Of a stretch of DNA of 64,000 nt, positions 16,703-26,545 are shown piece by piece; the stretch's first letter is position 1, and every line of letters begins with the position of its first letter. The notes below the pieces were generated by a model that saw only the letters and a program-made list of their open reading frames with translations, was not told the DNA's origin and made no database searches. A program made the translations under genes and the position numbers. Source of the stretch: Desulfoscipio geothermicus DSM 3669 (GTDB lineage: Bacteria > Bacillota > Desulfotomaculia > Desulfotomaculales > Desulfallaceae); assembly GCF_900115975.1 (NCBI RefSeq), contig NZ_FOYM01000020.1, positions 1 through 64,000 on the forward strand, given 5' to 3'.

Positions 16703-17447
16703 AGACCTAAAAAAAGTGCAGCTATTGATCCAAAAAAATTTCAATGTCCGGGCTGGTAATGTAAACGATTTCATCAAACAGGACTACAATTACCTGGACA
16801 TTAATCTGCGGCCCGCGCTGGTAATTATCAGCAATCGATTATTCGGCCCGGTAACCCCGCAAACAATTGCCCTGGGCGCCGTATTACAATTCATCTACAT
16901 GGCCTCCCAGGTTCATATCCGCCTTTCGGAAAGCGGTCCCGGCAAGGATAAATCGGCGGATATCCGTTCCGCGTACCAGTTTCCCGTACTGGTGGGCGAC
17001 TTTTTATACGGTAAATTTTTTACCACTTTATGCGAGGCGGGTATTGTCCGCTACCTGAGCAACCTGGCGGAACTGATCTGCGCCATTAACAAATGCGGCA
17101 TTTTAAATATCAATAACCCCGGTCTTGAGTTTGCCGACAAGCGACAGTATATCGACATAGTGCGCGGCGAGTCCGCGGAAATTTTCGCCTGCTGCGCCCG
17201 TCTGGGCGCTGACCTGGGCGGGGCCGACAGCGCTTCCCGACAGCGGATGTACGACTACGGCATTAACCTGGGCATGGCTTACGCCCTGCTGGAAAGAGGT
17301 GCTTCCCTGAATCAAATAAATAAATATTTAACCACGGCGGAATCAATCATAAAACAATTCCCCCCCAGCGATGAACAGGCCAGCCTGAAAAATTTACTTG
17401 ATCTACTGGCCAAAGAAAATATCGTCGTCCAGCGCATGGTGGGTTAA
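16677..17447 (+). CDS. Polyprenyl-synthase homolog lacking both aspartate motifs
   Basis: A 256-aa protein that aligns with trans-polyprenyl diphosphate synthases. RPALVIISNRLFG matches the RPAFCLLGGKFYN segment of the enzyme at 51588, and the GDFLYGKF motif (residues 107-114) matches GDYLLGKS. Yet the first DDxxD is replaced by HIRLSE (residues 80-85), and the position of FQITDDILD reads YALLERGAS. Both magnesium-binding motifs are thus gone, so it cannot be a normal synthase. It may be a non-catalytic regulatory partner, as in two-subunit heptaprenyl diphosphate synthases. It opens the menaquinone cluster directly ahead of the ubiD and ubiA homologs. Confidence 0.75.
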   Translation: MHLFHHICEDLKKVQLLIQKNFNVRAGNVNDFIKQDYNYLDINLRPALVIISNRLFGPVTPQTIALGAVLQFIYMASQVHIRLSESGPGKDKSADIRSAYQFPVLVGDFLYGKFFTTLCEAGIVRYLSNLAELICAINKCGILNINNPGLEFADKRQYIDIVRGESAEIFACCARLGADLGGADSASRQRMYDYGINLGMAYALLERGASLNQINKYLTTAESIIKQFPPSDEQASLKNLLDLLAKENIVVQRMVG

Positions 17448-17509
17448 AAGGTGGCTATTTTCACACTTTATGGAATTAATATTAATTTTGCAGAAAGCGG
17501 GTGTAGTTT

Positions 17510-18958
17510 TTGGCTTATCCCGATTTACAATCCTTTATACAAAAACTAGAAAAGAATAATCTCCTGCACAGAATTACCACCGAGGTTGATGCCAAGCTGG
17601 AAATTACTGAAATTACTGACCGGGTATGCAAGCAGGGTGGACCGGCCCTGTTATTCGAAAATGTAAAAGGTTATCACATGCCCGTGTTGACCAATGCATT
17701 CGGTTCTCTGGAACGGATGCAACTGGCTCTGGAAGTTGATGCGCTGGACCGGATTGGCGACGAATTGATCAATATCATTCAGCCGCCGGAACTACCCAGC
17801 ACTTTCATGGATAAATTAAAGACTTTGCCCAAGCTGGCCCAGCTGTCCTCGTTCTTACCCAAACAAGTACGTACCGGCCCTTGCAAGGAAGTCATCAACA
17901 AGGATAACCCGTCGCTGGACATGCTGCCGGTTTTGTATTGCTGGCCGGAGGACGGGGGGCCGTTTATCACGCTACCGCTGGTTTTCACCCGGGACCCGCA
18001 AACAGGCCGGCGCAATGTAGGCATGTACAGAATGCAGGTATACGACAGCCGGACCACCGGTATGCACTGGCACATTCATAAGGATGCGGCGGAACACTAC
18101 CGTAAAAAGGGCGCCAAAATGCCGGTGGCCGTCGCCCTGGGAGCCGACCCCGCCACCATCTACGCCGCCACCGCGCCCCTGCCGCACGGGGTGGATGAGA
18201 TTCTTTTCGCCGGTTTTTTACGCAAAGAGCCGGTGGAAATGGTCAAGTGCGAAACGGTGGACCTGGAAGTGCCGGCCAGGGCGGAGATAATCCTGGAAGG
18301 ATATGTGGACCCGGCGGAAACCCGGCTGGAAGGACCCTTCGGAGACCATACCGGCTATTACTCCCTGGCCGACCAGTACCCGGTATTTCACCTGACCTGC
18401 ATCACCCATCGCAAGAAACCGGTTTACCCCGCCACCATCGTCGGCCGGCCGCCCATGGAGGACGCGTATCTGGGCAAAGCCACTGAACGTATATTCTTAC
18501 CTTTAATGCGCATGCAACTGCCGGAGGTGGTGGATATGAACATGCCTCCCGAAGGCGTTTTCCACAACTGCGTAATTGTTTCCATACGCAAAAGTTATCC
18601 CGGTCAGGCCCGCAAAGTAATGTGCGCACTATGGGGCATGGGTTTGATGATGTTGGCCAAGCTGATCATCGTGGTGGACGCCGGCGTGGACGTGCAAAAT
18701 GTGTCCGAAGTCATGTGGCGTGTATTCAACAATATTGACCCGCGCCGCGACATTATGATGGTGGACGGGCCGCTGGACGCCTTAGACCACTCTTCACCAC
18801 TGCCGCACTACGGTTCCAAGATGGGCATAGACGCGACCACAAAAACCAGAGAAGAAGGACACCTGCGCGAATGGCCCGGTGACATCGTTATGAATGAGGA
18901 AATCAAGGCCCTTGTAGACAGGAAGTGGCAAAGTTATGGGATTGGCAATCGCAAATAA
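17510..18958 (+). CDS. UbiD-family decarboxylase (menaquinone pathway)
   Basis: A prenylated-FMN-dependent decarboxylase of 482 aa. In the futalosine route UbiD-family enzymes are proposed to remove the carboxyl of the prenylated dihydroxynaphthoate. Visible family features: GMHWHIHKDAAEHYRKKG, LGADPATIYAATAPLPHG, ILEGYVDPAETRLEGPFGDHTGYYSL (containing the catalytic E-x-x-x-E/D region) and the C-terminal DATTKTREEGH. The start is TTG at 17510 with a weak site. Its end overlaps the UbiA gene by 23 bases. It needs prenylated FMN from a UbiX, which is not in this window. Confidence 0.88.
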   Translation: MAYPDLQSFIQKLEKNNLLHRITTEVDAKLEITEITDRVCKQGGPALLFENVKGYHMPVLTNAFGSLERMQLALEVDALDRIGDELINIIQPPELPSTFMDKLKTLPKLAQLSSFLPKQVRTGPCKEVINKDNPSLDMLPVLYCWPEDGGPFITLPLVFTRDPQTGRRNVGMYRMQVYDSRTTGMHWHIHKDAAEHYRKKGAKMPVAVALGADPATIYAATAPLPHGVDEILFAGFLRKEPVEMVKCETVDLEVPARAEIILEGYVDPAETRLEGPFGDHTGYYSLADQYPVFHLTCITHRKKPVYPATIVGRPPMEDAYLGKATERIFLPLMRMQLPEVVDMNMPPEGVFHNCVIVSIRKSYPGQARKVMCALWGMGLMMLAKLIIVVDAGVDVQNVSEVMWRVFNNIDPRRDIMMVDGPLDALDHSSPLPHYGSKMGIDATTKTREEGHLREWPGDIVMNEEIKALVDRKWQSYGIGNRK

Positions 18959-19814
18959 AACCAAAGTGTTTCTGGAAATGATCCGGTTTGAGCATACCAT
19001 TTTTGCCCTGCCCTTTGCCTACATGGGGGCGCTGATGGTTGACAGGGCCATACCTGCCGGAAACGACCTGCTATGGATAACCCTGGCCATGGTGGGGGCC
19101 CGCACCGCCGCCATGTCTCTGAACCGGATTATTGACCGGCACATTGACGCCCAAAATCCCCGCACCGCCAACCGGGCCATTCCCCGGGGCCTGCTTTCAG
19201 TGCGGGAAGTATGGGTATATACCATTCTCTCGTTCGCTTTATTATTGTTGGCCGCTCACCAGCTTTCACCTCTGGCGTTCCGGTTGTTCCCCGTAGCCGT
19301 AGCGGCGCTGTCCTTTTATTCCTTTACCAAACGTTTCACCTGGACCTGTCACCTCTGGCTGGGACTGGCCCTGGGACTGGCACCGCTGGGCGCTTGGATA
19401 GCCATCGCCAACCATTTTGCCGCCGCGCCCGTGCTGCTGGGCACTGGCGTACTGTTCTGGGTGGCCGGTTTTGACATAATTTATGCCTGCGATGATTATC
19501 ACTTTGATAAAAAGTACGGCATTTTCTCCATCCCGGCCCGTTTCGGGATCGCCAAATCGCTGAGTATATCATCATTTTTTCATGCACTGGCGCCCCTCTT
19601 TTTACTGGCCGCAGGTCTGACCCTGCACCTGGGACTTTTCTACCTGTTGGGACTTTTAATTGCCGTGGCGCTGCTATTTTACCAGCACAGGCTGGTATCT
19701 CCGGACGACCTGAGCCGGGCAGGAGTTGCTTTTTTCAATTTAAACGGAATGCTCAGCGTGATAATGTTTTGCTTTACCTTATTGGATATTTTTTTCCCGA
19801 TACCTGTTTTATAA
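18936..19814 (+). CDS. UbiA-family prenyltransferase (MqnP-like)
   Basis: Membrane enzyme expected to attach the polyprenyl chain to 1,4-dihydroxy-6-naphthoate. It has 292 aa and eight or nine hydrophobic helices. The two Asp-rich motifs are NRIIDRHIDAQNPRT and YACDDYHFDKKYG. The position between ubiD and mqnE homologs supports the menaquinone role over heme O or ubiquinone. The start overlaps the previous gene. Confidence 0.9.
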   Translation: MGLAIANKTKVFLEMIRFEHTIFALPFAYMGALMVDRAIPAGNDLLWITLAMVGARTAAMSLNRIIDRHIDAQNPRTANRAIPRGLLSVREVWVYTILSFALLLLAAHQLSPLAFRLFPVAVAALSFYSFTKRFTWTCHLWLGLALGLAPLGAWIAIANHFAAAPVLLGTGVLFWVAGFDIIYACDDYHFDKKYGIFSIPARFGIAKSLSISSFFHALAPLFLLAAGLTLHLGLFYLLGLLIAVALLFYQHRLVSPDDLSRAGVAFFNLNGMLSVIMFCFTLLDIFFPIPVL

Positions 19815-19826
19815 GGAGAGATCACC

Positions 19827-20924
19827 ATGCATAACCACAAGGGCGAGCTGGAAAACATCGCCGCCAAAGTTGCAGCAGGGGAACGTCTCACCCGCGAAGA
19901 CGGGGTTAAGCTTTACCAATCAAACGACCTGCTGGCTATCGGGAAAATGGCCGACCTGGTCAGGAAAAGAAAAAACGGCACCAATACTTTTTTTATTGTC
20001 AACCGCCATATTAACCATACCAATGTTTGCATCAACAGGTGTAAGTTATGCGCTTTCGGCCGGGACGCGAACGCCCCGGGCGCCTATACCATGAGCCTGG
20101 ATGAAATAGAGGCCAAAGCCCGCGCTTCAGCAAACAGCGGCATTTCTGAAATTCACATCGTGGGCGGTTTGAACCCGGAATTGAAATTGGATTACTACGT
20201 GGACATGCTGCAGCGGGTGCGCCGCGTGCTGCCCGGGGTGGTCATTCAATCCTTCACGGCTGTGGAAATAGATTACCTGGCCCAGTTGCACGGCATGACG
20301 CACCACGCGGTGCTGCGTGCCCTGCAGGAGGCCGGCCTGGATTCGTTGCCCGGCGGCGGAGCGGAAATTTTCGCCCCCCGGGTGCGGGAAATCATCTGTT
20401 CGAAAAAAATTAACGGCGACAAGTGGCTGGCTGTACATAGGGCGGCCCATGAACTGGGCATGCGCACCAACGCTACCATGCTGTACGGTCACGTAGAAAC
20501 CATAGAAGAAAGGGTGGATCACCTGCTGCGCCTGCGCGAACTGCAGGATCGCACCGGCGGTTTTTTGACCTTCATCCCCCTGGCTTTTCACCCTAAAAAT
20601 ACCGCCCTGGAGCCCATGGGCCTGGCCGGCACCACCGGGTATGACGACCTGAAAACCCTGGCCGTAGCCCGCCTGCTGCTGGATAATTTCGATCACATTA
20701 AAGCTTTTTGGGTTATGGTGGGGCCCAAAATGGCCCAAGTTTCCCTTTCCTTTGGCGTAGATGACCTGGACGGCACTGTTGTGGAGGAAAAAATCGCCCA
20801 CGACGCCGGGGCCGAAACCGGTCAGTCCATGGCCAAAAGCGAGCTGGTACGCATGATCAAGAACGCCGGTTTTTGCCCCGTGCAAAGAGACACGCTGTAC
20901 AATGTAGTGGAGGAGGGGTTCTAA
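19827..20924 (+). CDS. mqnE: Aminofutalosine synthase (radical SAM)
   Basis: Adds the SAM adenosyl group to 3-(1-carboxyvinyloxy)benzoate to give aminofutalosine. The radical SAM motif CxxxCxxC is at Cys68, Cys72 and Cys75 (CINRCKLC). The family signature DSLPGGGAEIF and the C-terminal SLSFGVDDLDGT are present. The length of 365 aa is usual. The start has AAGGAG. The stop abuts mqnA without a gap. Confidence 0.95.
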   Translation: MHNHKGELENIAAKVAAGERLTREDGVKLYQSNDLLAIGKMADLVRKRKNGTNTFFIVNRHINHTNVCINRCKLCAFGRDANAPGAYTMSLDEIEAKARASANSGISEIHIVGGLNPELKLDYYVDMLQRVRRVLPGVVIQSFTAVEIDYLAQLHGMTHHAVLRALQEAGLDSLPGGGAEIFAPRVREIICSKKINGDKWLAVHRAAHELGMRTNATMLYGHVETIEERVDHLLRLRELQDRTGGFLTFIPLAFHPKNTALEPMGLAGTTGYDDLKTLAVARLLLDNFDHIKAFWVMVGPKMAQVSLSFGVDDLDGTVVEEKIAHDAGAETGQSMAKSELVRMIKNAGFCPVQRDTLYNVVEEGF

Positions 20925-21764
20925 TTGCCCGCATTACGTCTGGGTCAGGTTGACTATATTAACTGTATCCCGGTTTACCACGCCCTGGAAGAAGGTCTTT
21001 TGGTCAGTGACATTGAACTGGTCAAGGGGCCGCCAACCAAATTAAACAACATGTTCTTAAACAGTGAACTGGACATCACCCCGATATCTTCCATTGAATA
21101 CGCCAGGCACGTGGACAAATGCATCATCCTGCCCAATTTGTCCATCAGCGCCGACGGCAAGGTGGAAAGCATTCTTTTTTTCAGCCGCCTGCCGTTGACC
21201 GAACTGGAAGGTAAAACTGTTTCCGTAACCACCTCCTCGGCCACTTCGGTGGTGCTTTTGCGTATTTTGTTTGAACATTACTACCACGTGGACGTGGAAA
21301 TAGTGTCGGCGTCCCCCGACCTGGACGCCATGCTGGCCCGGGCGGACGGCGCCCTGCTAATTGGGGATGACGCCATGCAAGCCCACCGGGTAGTATTGCT
21401 GGAAAACCGGGACATCATTGTCACCGACCTGGGTGAGGCCTGGAAGCAGTTTACGGGACAGAAAATGGTTTATGCCATCTGGGTGGTCCGCACGGAACTG
21501 GCGAAAACGGCGCCGCACATCGTGGAACAGGCCAGCCATTTGCTGTACGAATCCAAGCTGATCGGCCTGGCCCACCGGGATGCGCTGGTCCAAAAAGCTC
21601 ACCGGCGTTCCGGGCTTCCTTTCGAAATTGTAGACCATTACATCGATACCATTCACCACGACTTGGACGAAGCGGAGCGCAAAGCCCTGCTGACTTATTA
21701 TGATTTTGCCTATAAAAGCGGTATTATTGAAGAACGAGTAAGACTAAACATATGGAGTGAATAA
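20925..21764 (+). CDS. mqnA: Chorismate dehydratase
   Basis: The first committed step of the futalosine pathway, dehydrating chorismate. It has the periplasmic-binding-protein fold of MqnA with the N-terminal LGQVDYINCIPVYHAL, the STEYA-like SSIEYARH and LIGDDAMQA. The length is 279 aa. The start is TTG immediately after the mqnE stop, so it depends on translational coupling. Confidence 0.93.
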   Translation: MPALRLGQVDYINCIPVYHALEEGLLVSDIELVKGPPTKLNNMFLNSELDITPISSIEYARHVDKCIILPNLSISADGKVESILFFSRLPLTELEGKTVSVTTSSATSVVLLRILFEHYYHVDVEIVSASPDLDAMLARADGALLIGDDAMQAHRVVLLENRDIIVTDLGEAWKQFTGQKMVYAIWVVRTELAKTAPHIVEQASHLLYESKLIGLAHRDALVQKAHRRSGLPFEIVDHYIDTIHHDLDEAERKALLTYYDFAYKSGIIEERVRLNIWSE

Positions 21765-21766
21765 CA

Positions 21767-22837
21767 TTGAACGCTGTATCGGTCCTGCTGGAAAAAGCCC
21801 TGGCCGGCGAGAGGCTGTCCCTGGAAGAAGGAACCGTTTTGCTGGAAGAAGCCGAACTGTTGGAACTGGGGCGTACCGCCGATCAAATCAGGCAGCGCTT
21901 GCACCCACGGGGAAGAGTCACTTATATCATTGACCGGAACATCAACTATACCAACGTCTGCACCTGCCAGTGCCGCTTTTGCGCGTTCTACCGCCGCCCG
22001 AACGACGCCGACGCTTATATTCTTAGCAAGGATGCACTGTTTCATAAAATAGAAGAAACCATCTCCGCGGGCGGCACGGAGTTGCTCATTCAGGGCGGGC
22101 TGCACCCCGATTTGCAACTCGATTTTTATATTGACATGTTGCAATCCATCAAGAAGCGGTTTGACATCCATATTCATTCCTTTTCCCCGCCGGAAATCGT
22201 CCATCTGGCCCGCCAGTCCGGGCTGTCCATTTCCGGCGTGTTAAGCCGCTTACAAGAAGCCGGCCTGGACTCGCTGCCCGGCGGCGGAGCGGAAATTTTG
22301 GTGGACCGGGTCAGGAAAAAAATAAGCCCCCGTAAAATCGGCTGGCGCCAGTGGATGGAGGTCATGGACCGGGCCCACCGCCTGGGCATGAAAACCACCG
22401 CCACTATGATGTTCGGCCACGTGGAAACCACCGCCGAGCGAGTGCTGCACATGGTCAGGGTGCGTGAGCAACAGGACGCCACCGGCGGATTTACCGCCTT
22501 TATCCCGTGGAGTTTTCAGCCCCGCAACACCGACCTGGGCGGCAGCACGGCGGGGGGCGTGGAGTATTTAAGAACACTGGCGGTAGCCCGTATCATGCTG
22601 GATAATATACCTAGCATTCAGGCTTCCTGGGTTACCCAGGGGGCCAAGATCGCCCAGGTGACCTTAAGCTTTGGCGCCAACGATTTCGGCAGCACCATGC
22701 TGGAGGAAAACGTGGTGCGGGCCGCGGGGGTTAATTACCGGGTAGCCCTGCAGGAAATTCACCGCTGCATCAAAGATGCCGGCTTTATCCCCGCCCAGCG
22801 CCGGACTGACTACACAATTATCAAGGAAATCCACTAA
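21767..22837 (+). CDS. mqnC: Cyclic dehypoxanthinyl futalosine synthase (radical SAM)
   Basis: Cyclises dehypoxanthinyl futalosine. The cluster cysteines are Cys65, Cys69 and Cys72 (CTCQCRFC), followed by AFYRRP as in MqnC. DSLPGGGAEIL and TLSFGANDFGSTMLEENV fit the family and distinguish it from MqnE. The length is 356 aa. It is the last gene of the cluster, followed by a terminator. mqnB and mqnD functions are missing here. Confidence 0.95.
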   Translation: MNAVSVLLEKALAGERLSLEEGTVLLEEAELLELGRTADQIRQRLHPRGRVTYIIDRNINYTNVCTCQCRFCAFYRRPNDADAYILSKDALFHKIEETISAGGTELLIQGGLHPDLQLDFYIDMLQSIKKRFDIHIHSFSPPEIVHLARQSGLSISGVLSRLQEAGLDSLPGGGAEILVDRVRKKISPRKIGWRQWMEVMDRAHRLGMKTTATMMFGHVETTAERVLHMVRVREQQDATGGFTAFIPWSFQPRNTDLGGSTAGGVEYLRTLAVARIMLDNIPSIQASWVTQGAKIAQVTLSFGANDFGSTMLEENVVRAAGVNYRVALQEIHRCIKDAGFIPAQRRTDYTIIKEIH

Positions 22838-22872
22838 ATCACCGCCTATTGCCGGTACGGTGATTTTTTTTA
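22838..22872 (+). terminator. Intrinsic terminator of the menaquinone cluster
   Basis: The ATCACCG/CGGTGAT stem (22838-22844, 22858-22864) is followed by eight T. Confidence 0.85.
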
Positions 22873-22962
22873 TACAACCGGTTATATTTTTATGATAAAA
22901 TTATTTTAAACAGAGTGAATATTCATTCAATAAGTTTACTGCATTTTAAAGGGGGAATACAA

Positions 22963-25113
22963 TTGGCAATAACAGACTTTCAACAGGAGTTAAGCAGTTT
23001 ATTACCAATCTTTCAACCCGCATCAATAGCCATTATCGGTGCATCCAACAACCCCGCCAAACCCAGCGGCCAACCGCTGGTTTCCCTGACCCGCTGGGGG
23101 TTTAAGGGGAAAATCTACCCGGTTAACCCCAAGTATCAAACGCTTTGCAATTTACAGTGTTACCAGTCACTGAAGGATATCCCGGGGCCGGTGGACTTGT
23201 GTATTATTGCCGTACCGGCCCGGATGACCATGCCCGCCCTGCTGGAATCTGCGGCAAAGGGTGTCAAAGGCGTGATTATATTTACTTCCGGATTCGCCGA
23301 AGTGGGACCCGATGGTGCGGAAATACAGCGGGAAATGACCCGGCTGGCCAAAGAAACGGGCATGCGCATTTGTGGCCCCAATTGTATGGGTGTTTTCAGT
23401 TCCCGCAATGCGTTGATGGCCAATTTCTCCGTGACCGACCTGCCCGACCACGTGCTGGTACCCGACTTCCTGGGCTTTATCAGCCAAAGCGGTGGCTTTG
23501 GCGTCGCCATTTACGAAATAATCAAAGAAAAGGGGATTGGCTTCAGTCATTTTGTGAGCACAGGCAACGAAGCGGACCTGGAGTTTTCCCACTATATGGG
23601 CTATATGGCGCATGATCCACATACCAGGGTAATCGGCGGCTATCTGGAAGGCATCAAGGACGGGCAAAAATTTTTACAGGCGGCCGATATGGCCCTGGAG
23701 AAAGGCAAGCCCGTAATGTTGATCAAAGCAGGCCGCTACCCGGCCTCCGCCCGGGCAGCAGCTTCACATACCGGGGCCCTGGTGGGGTCGGAAAAGGTTT
23801 ATAGCGCCGTATTTAAGCAAAAGGGCATTATCCGGGTGGAAAGCCTGGAGGAATTTCAGGTGATGCTTGCCGTGCTGGCCGCCGGTAAAATCCCCAGGGG
23901 CAAACGAGTGGCCATACTGGCCACTTCCGGCGGCAGCGGCGTAGCGCTGGCGGACAAATGCGCCCATTACGGACTGGAAGTTGTGCCCCTGCAAAAACAA
24001 ACCAGGGAGGCACTGGACGCCATACTGCCCGATTTCGCCTCCTCCGCCAATCCTGTGGACATCACCTCGGCGATTATGACCCAGCCGGGCCTGCTGGAAC
24101 AATGCGCACAAATCGTTCTCGGGGATACCGATGTAGATATGATGATAGTCAACAATTGGGCCCTGCACGGTGACCAAAGCAGACTCGAACAAATGACCCG
24201 GGTGAGCGCGCGGTGTGACAAGCCCATATTAAACCTGGTCTGGGGCCCGGAAAGGGAGGCTCTGGCCGCCATCCGTTATCTGAACGACCAGTTGGTGCCC
24301 GCGGCCAGGGAGGCTGATTTTGCCATCCGGGCGCTGACCTCGCTGGCCGAATACAACAACTTTGTTCATACCCGCCTGAACAGTGCCCTGTCAAAACCGA
24401 AGATAGCGGAAAATGCTCGGGAAAAAGCCAGTGAAATACTGGACCGTTTCCCGCCCGGGTCCCAATTGACAGAGTATACCGCCAAACAGGTACTGCGCGC
24501 TTATGGCATCCCCACTACCAGGGAGATTCTGGCCGCCACTGCGGAGGAAGCCGTGAATGCAGCCAAAACCATCGGTTACCCGGTGGTAATGAAAATAGAA
24601 TCGCCGGATATTTTACACAAAACCGACGCAGGAGGCGTATTTTTAAATATTTCCTCTGAAACCGAGGTGCGGGAAAAATTCCAGGTGCTAATGGATAATG
24701 CCCGGGCCTATAAACCCGACGCGGTAATAAACGGTGTGTTGGTTCAGGAAATGCTGCCCGGGGGCACGGAAATGATTGTCGGTATCGGCAAGGACCGGGT
24801 ATTCGGCTCCACGGTGCTGGTAGGCTTGGGCGGCATTTTTGTCGAAGCACTGGAGGATGTAGCGCTGCGGGTGGTGCCCGTAACGCCGCTGGATGCCCGG
24901 GAAATGCTGGATGAATTGAAGGGCAGGCGAATTCTTGAAGGATTGCGCGGGCAGCCGCCGGCCGACAGACAGGCCGTGCAGAATATTATGCTGCGCGTAT
25001 CCCGCCTGGCGGATGATTTCCCGCAAATTGCCGAGTTGGACATTAATCCGCTCATGGTATTTTCGGAAGGCCGGGGCGCCTGTGCAGCCGATGCGCTGAT
25101 TGTGATCGCATAA
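22963..25113 (+). CDS. ADP-forming acetate/acyl-CoA synthetase, fused alpha-beta
   Basis: Makes ATP from an acyl-CoA, or activates an acid, by the ADP-forming route. Domain order: CoA-binding Rossmann domain (IFQPASIAIIGAS), two ligase-CoA domains with the phosphorylated-His region (AASHTGAL), and a C-terminal ATP-grasp domain (PVVMKIESPDILHKTDAGGV). It has 716 aa from a TTG at 22963 that follows AAAGGGGG; an ATG at 22915 is upstream but lacks a site. It is monocistronic, with a terminator at 25129-25151. The exact acid is not predictable. Confidence 0.88.
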   Translation: MAITDFQQELSSLLPIFQPASIAIIGASNNPAKPSGQPLVSLTRWGFKGKIYPVNPKYQTLCNLQCYQSLKDIPGPVDLCIIAVPARMTMPALLESAAKGVKGVIIFTSGFAEVGPDGAEIQREMTRLAKETGMRICGPNCMGVFSSRNALMANFSVTDLPDHVLVPDFLGFISQSGGFGVAIYEIIKEKGIGFSHFVSTGNEADLEFSHYMGYMAHDPHTRVIGGYLEGIKDGQKFLQAADMALEKGKPVMLIKAGRYPASARAAASHTGALVGSEKVYSAVFKQKGIIRVESLEEFQVMLAVLAAGKIPRGKRVAILATSGGSGVALADKCAHYGLEVVPLQKQTREALDAILPDFASSANPVDITSAIMTQPGLLEQCAQIVLGDTDVDMMIVNNWALHGDQSRLEQMTRVSARCDKPILNLVWGPEREALAAIRYLNDQLVPAAREADFAIRALTSLAEYNNFVHTRLNSALSKPKIAENAREKASEILDRFPPGSQLTEYTAKQVLRAYGIPTTREILAATAEEAVNAAKTIGYPVVMKIESPDILHKTDAGGVFLNISSETEVREKFQVLMDNARAYKPDAVINGVLVQEMLPGGTEMIVGIGKDRVFGSTVLVGLGGIFVEALEDVALRVVPVTPLDAREMLDELKGRRILEGLRGQPPADRQAVQNIMLRVSRLADDFPQIAELDINPLMVFSEGRGACAADALIVIA

Positions 25114-25128
25114 TATAATATCTGCTAT

Positions 25129-25151
25129 GGCTGCCAACGGCAGCCTTTTTT
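25129..25151 (+). terminator. Intrinsic terminator
   Basis: The GGCTGCC/GGCAGCC stem has a 3-base loop and six T. Confidence 0.9.
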
Positions 25152-25218
25152 GTTTTGATTACAACGTATCGGCCATAGTAAAATAATATCCAGTAATCTA
25201 AAAAAGTAGGAGCGGCCT

Positions 25219-26532
25219 ATGTTTAACAATATAAAGCCGGGGCAATTGCTGGTTATCAGTTACGCGCTGGTTGATCTCGTGGGAACACTGTTACTTACCT
25301 TACCCTTTGCTTCCACGAACCCCGGTTCCGCAACCCTGCTGGAAGCTTGGTTTACCGCCACTTCAGCTTTGACGGTTACCGGATTGACAGTTGTCACCAC
25401 AGCCGAATACTGGACCTTTTTCGGACATGCCGTGATACTGGTATTGATGCAGATTGGCGGCCTGGGCCTTATGGTATTGGCCACCATCACCTTATCCATG
25501 CTGGGGCTGAAAATTCATCTGGGACACCGTGTCCTGATCGTCCAGGACCGAAATTATTTCAATATGTCCGGCGTGGTACGCCTGGTGCGCAGCATAGTTT
25601 TACTTACTTTGGCATTGGAAGGCGTTGGGGCGGTACTTTTTGCTTTACTCCTGCCGGATGTATGGAGCGAGGGATTGATACCGGGATTGATGTTCGTTGT
25701 CTTTCATGCTGTAAGCGCCTTTAACGGAGCAGGTTTTGACTTAACGGGACATAGCCTGGAACCTTTTCGATACAATATGGGCATTAACCTGGCAGTCATT
25801 GTTCTCGTTTTACTGGGCAGCCTAGGCTATGTAGTATTGCAGGAACTGTTTTTGGTACGCAAATGGCACAAGCTGAGTTTACACAGCCGTTTGGTTCTGC
25901 TGGTGACTGGAATTATCTCTCTGGTCGGCAGTATATTTTACTTTTTGACCGAATACAGCAATACACTGGCAAGTGTTCCATTAACCCACAAAATTGTAAC
26001 AAGTTTATTTCAGGCTGTAACGCGAACAGCCGGATTTACCACCATACCGGTGCTGGAATGGACTGAACCGTTTATTTTTCTGATGATATTGATGATGTTT
26101 GTCGGAGCCAGCCCGGGTTCAGTAGGTGGAGGAGTTAAGACGACTACTTTGGGTACAACCGTTTTGGCCATATGGTCCATTGTCCGGGGAAAAAAAGGGG
26201 TCGTCATATTTGAAAGAGAAATCGCGCCAGAAAGTGTAACCAAAGCATTTACGGTTATGGTTATAGCGGGAATGTTGGCCGCTGCCAGCACGCTGGTTTT
26301 AATGACCGTTGAACATCTTCCGTTTATGCCGATTCTGTTCGAAGTGGTTTCTGCCCTGGCCACAGTTGGTTTGTCCATGGGAGTTACCGTTAAATTATCC
26401 GCCTTTGGGCAAGTGCTAATCGGATTATTGATGTTTGTTGGACGTATCGGCGTATTAACACTGATCGTAGTTTTAACCGGTATTGACAAACGGCGCTTGC
26501 ATTACATGAAAGAGGATATTTTAATCGGATAG
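25219..26532 (+). CDS. ktrB: Potassium uptake channel subunit
   Basis: Transmembrane pore of a Ktr/Trk potassium transporter with 437 aa. Four membrane-pore-membrane repeats are visible, with filter-like segments TSALTVTGLTV, VSAFNGAGFDL, TRTAGFTTIP and SALATVGLSMG carrying the conserved glycines. The positively charged ends near GVKTTTLGT match TrkH/KtrB. The length favours KtrB over the longer TrkH. It is followed after 13 bases by its regulatory subunit. Confidence 0.93.
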   Translation: MFNNIKPGQLLVISYALVDLVGTLLLTLPFASTNPGSATLLEAWFTATSALTVTGLTVVTTAEYWTFFGHAVILVLMQIGGLGLMVLATITLSMLGLKIHLGHRVLIVQDRNYFNMSGVVRLVRSIVLLTLALEGVGAVLFALLLPDVWSEGLIPGLMFVVFHAVSAFNGAGFDLTGHSLEPFRYNMGINLAVIVLVLLGSLGYVVLQELFLVRKWHKLSLHSRLVLLVTGIISLVGSIFYFLTEYSNTLASVPLTHKIVTSLFQAVTRTAGFTTIPVLEWTEPFIFLMILMMFVGASPGSVGGGVKTTTLGTTVLAIWSIVRGKKGVVIFEREIAPESVTKAFTVMVIAGMLAAASTLVLMTVEHLPFMPILFEVVSALATVGLSMGVTVKLSAFGQVLIGLLMFVGRIGVLTLIVVLTGIDKRRLHYMKEDILIG

Positions 26533-26545
26533 GGGGTAAGAGCTA

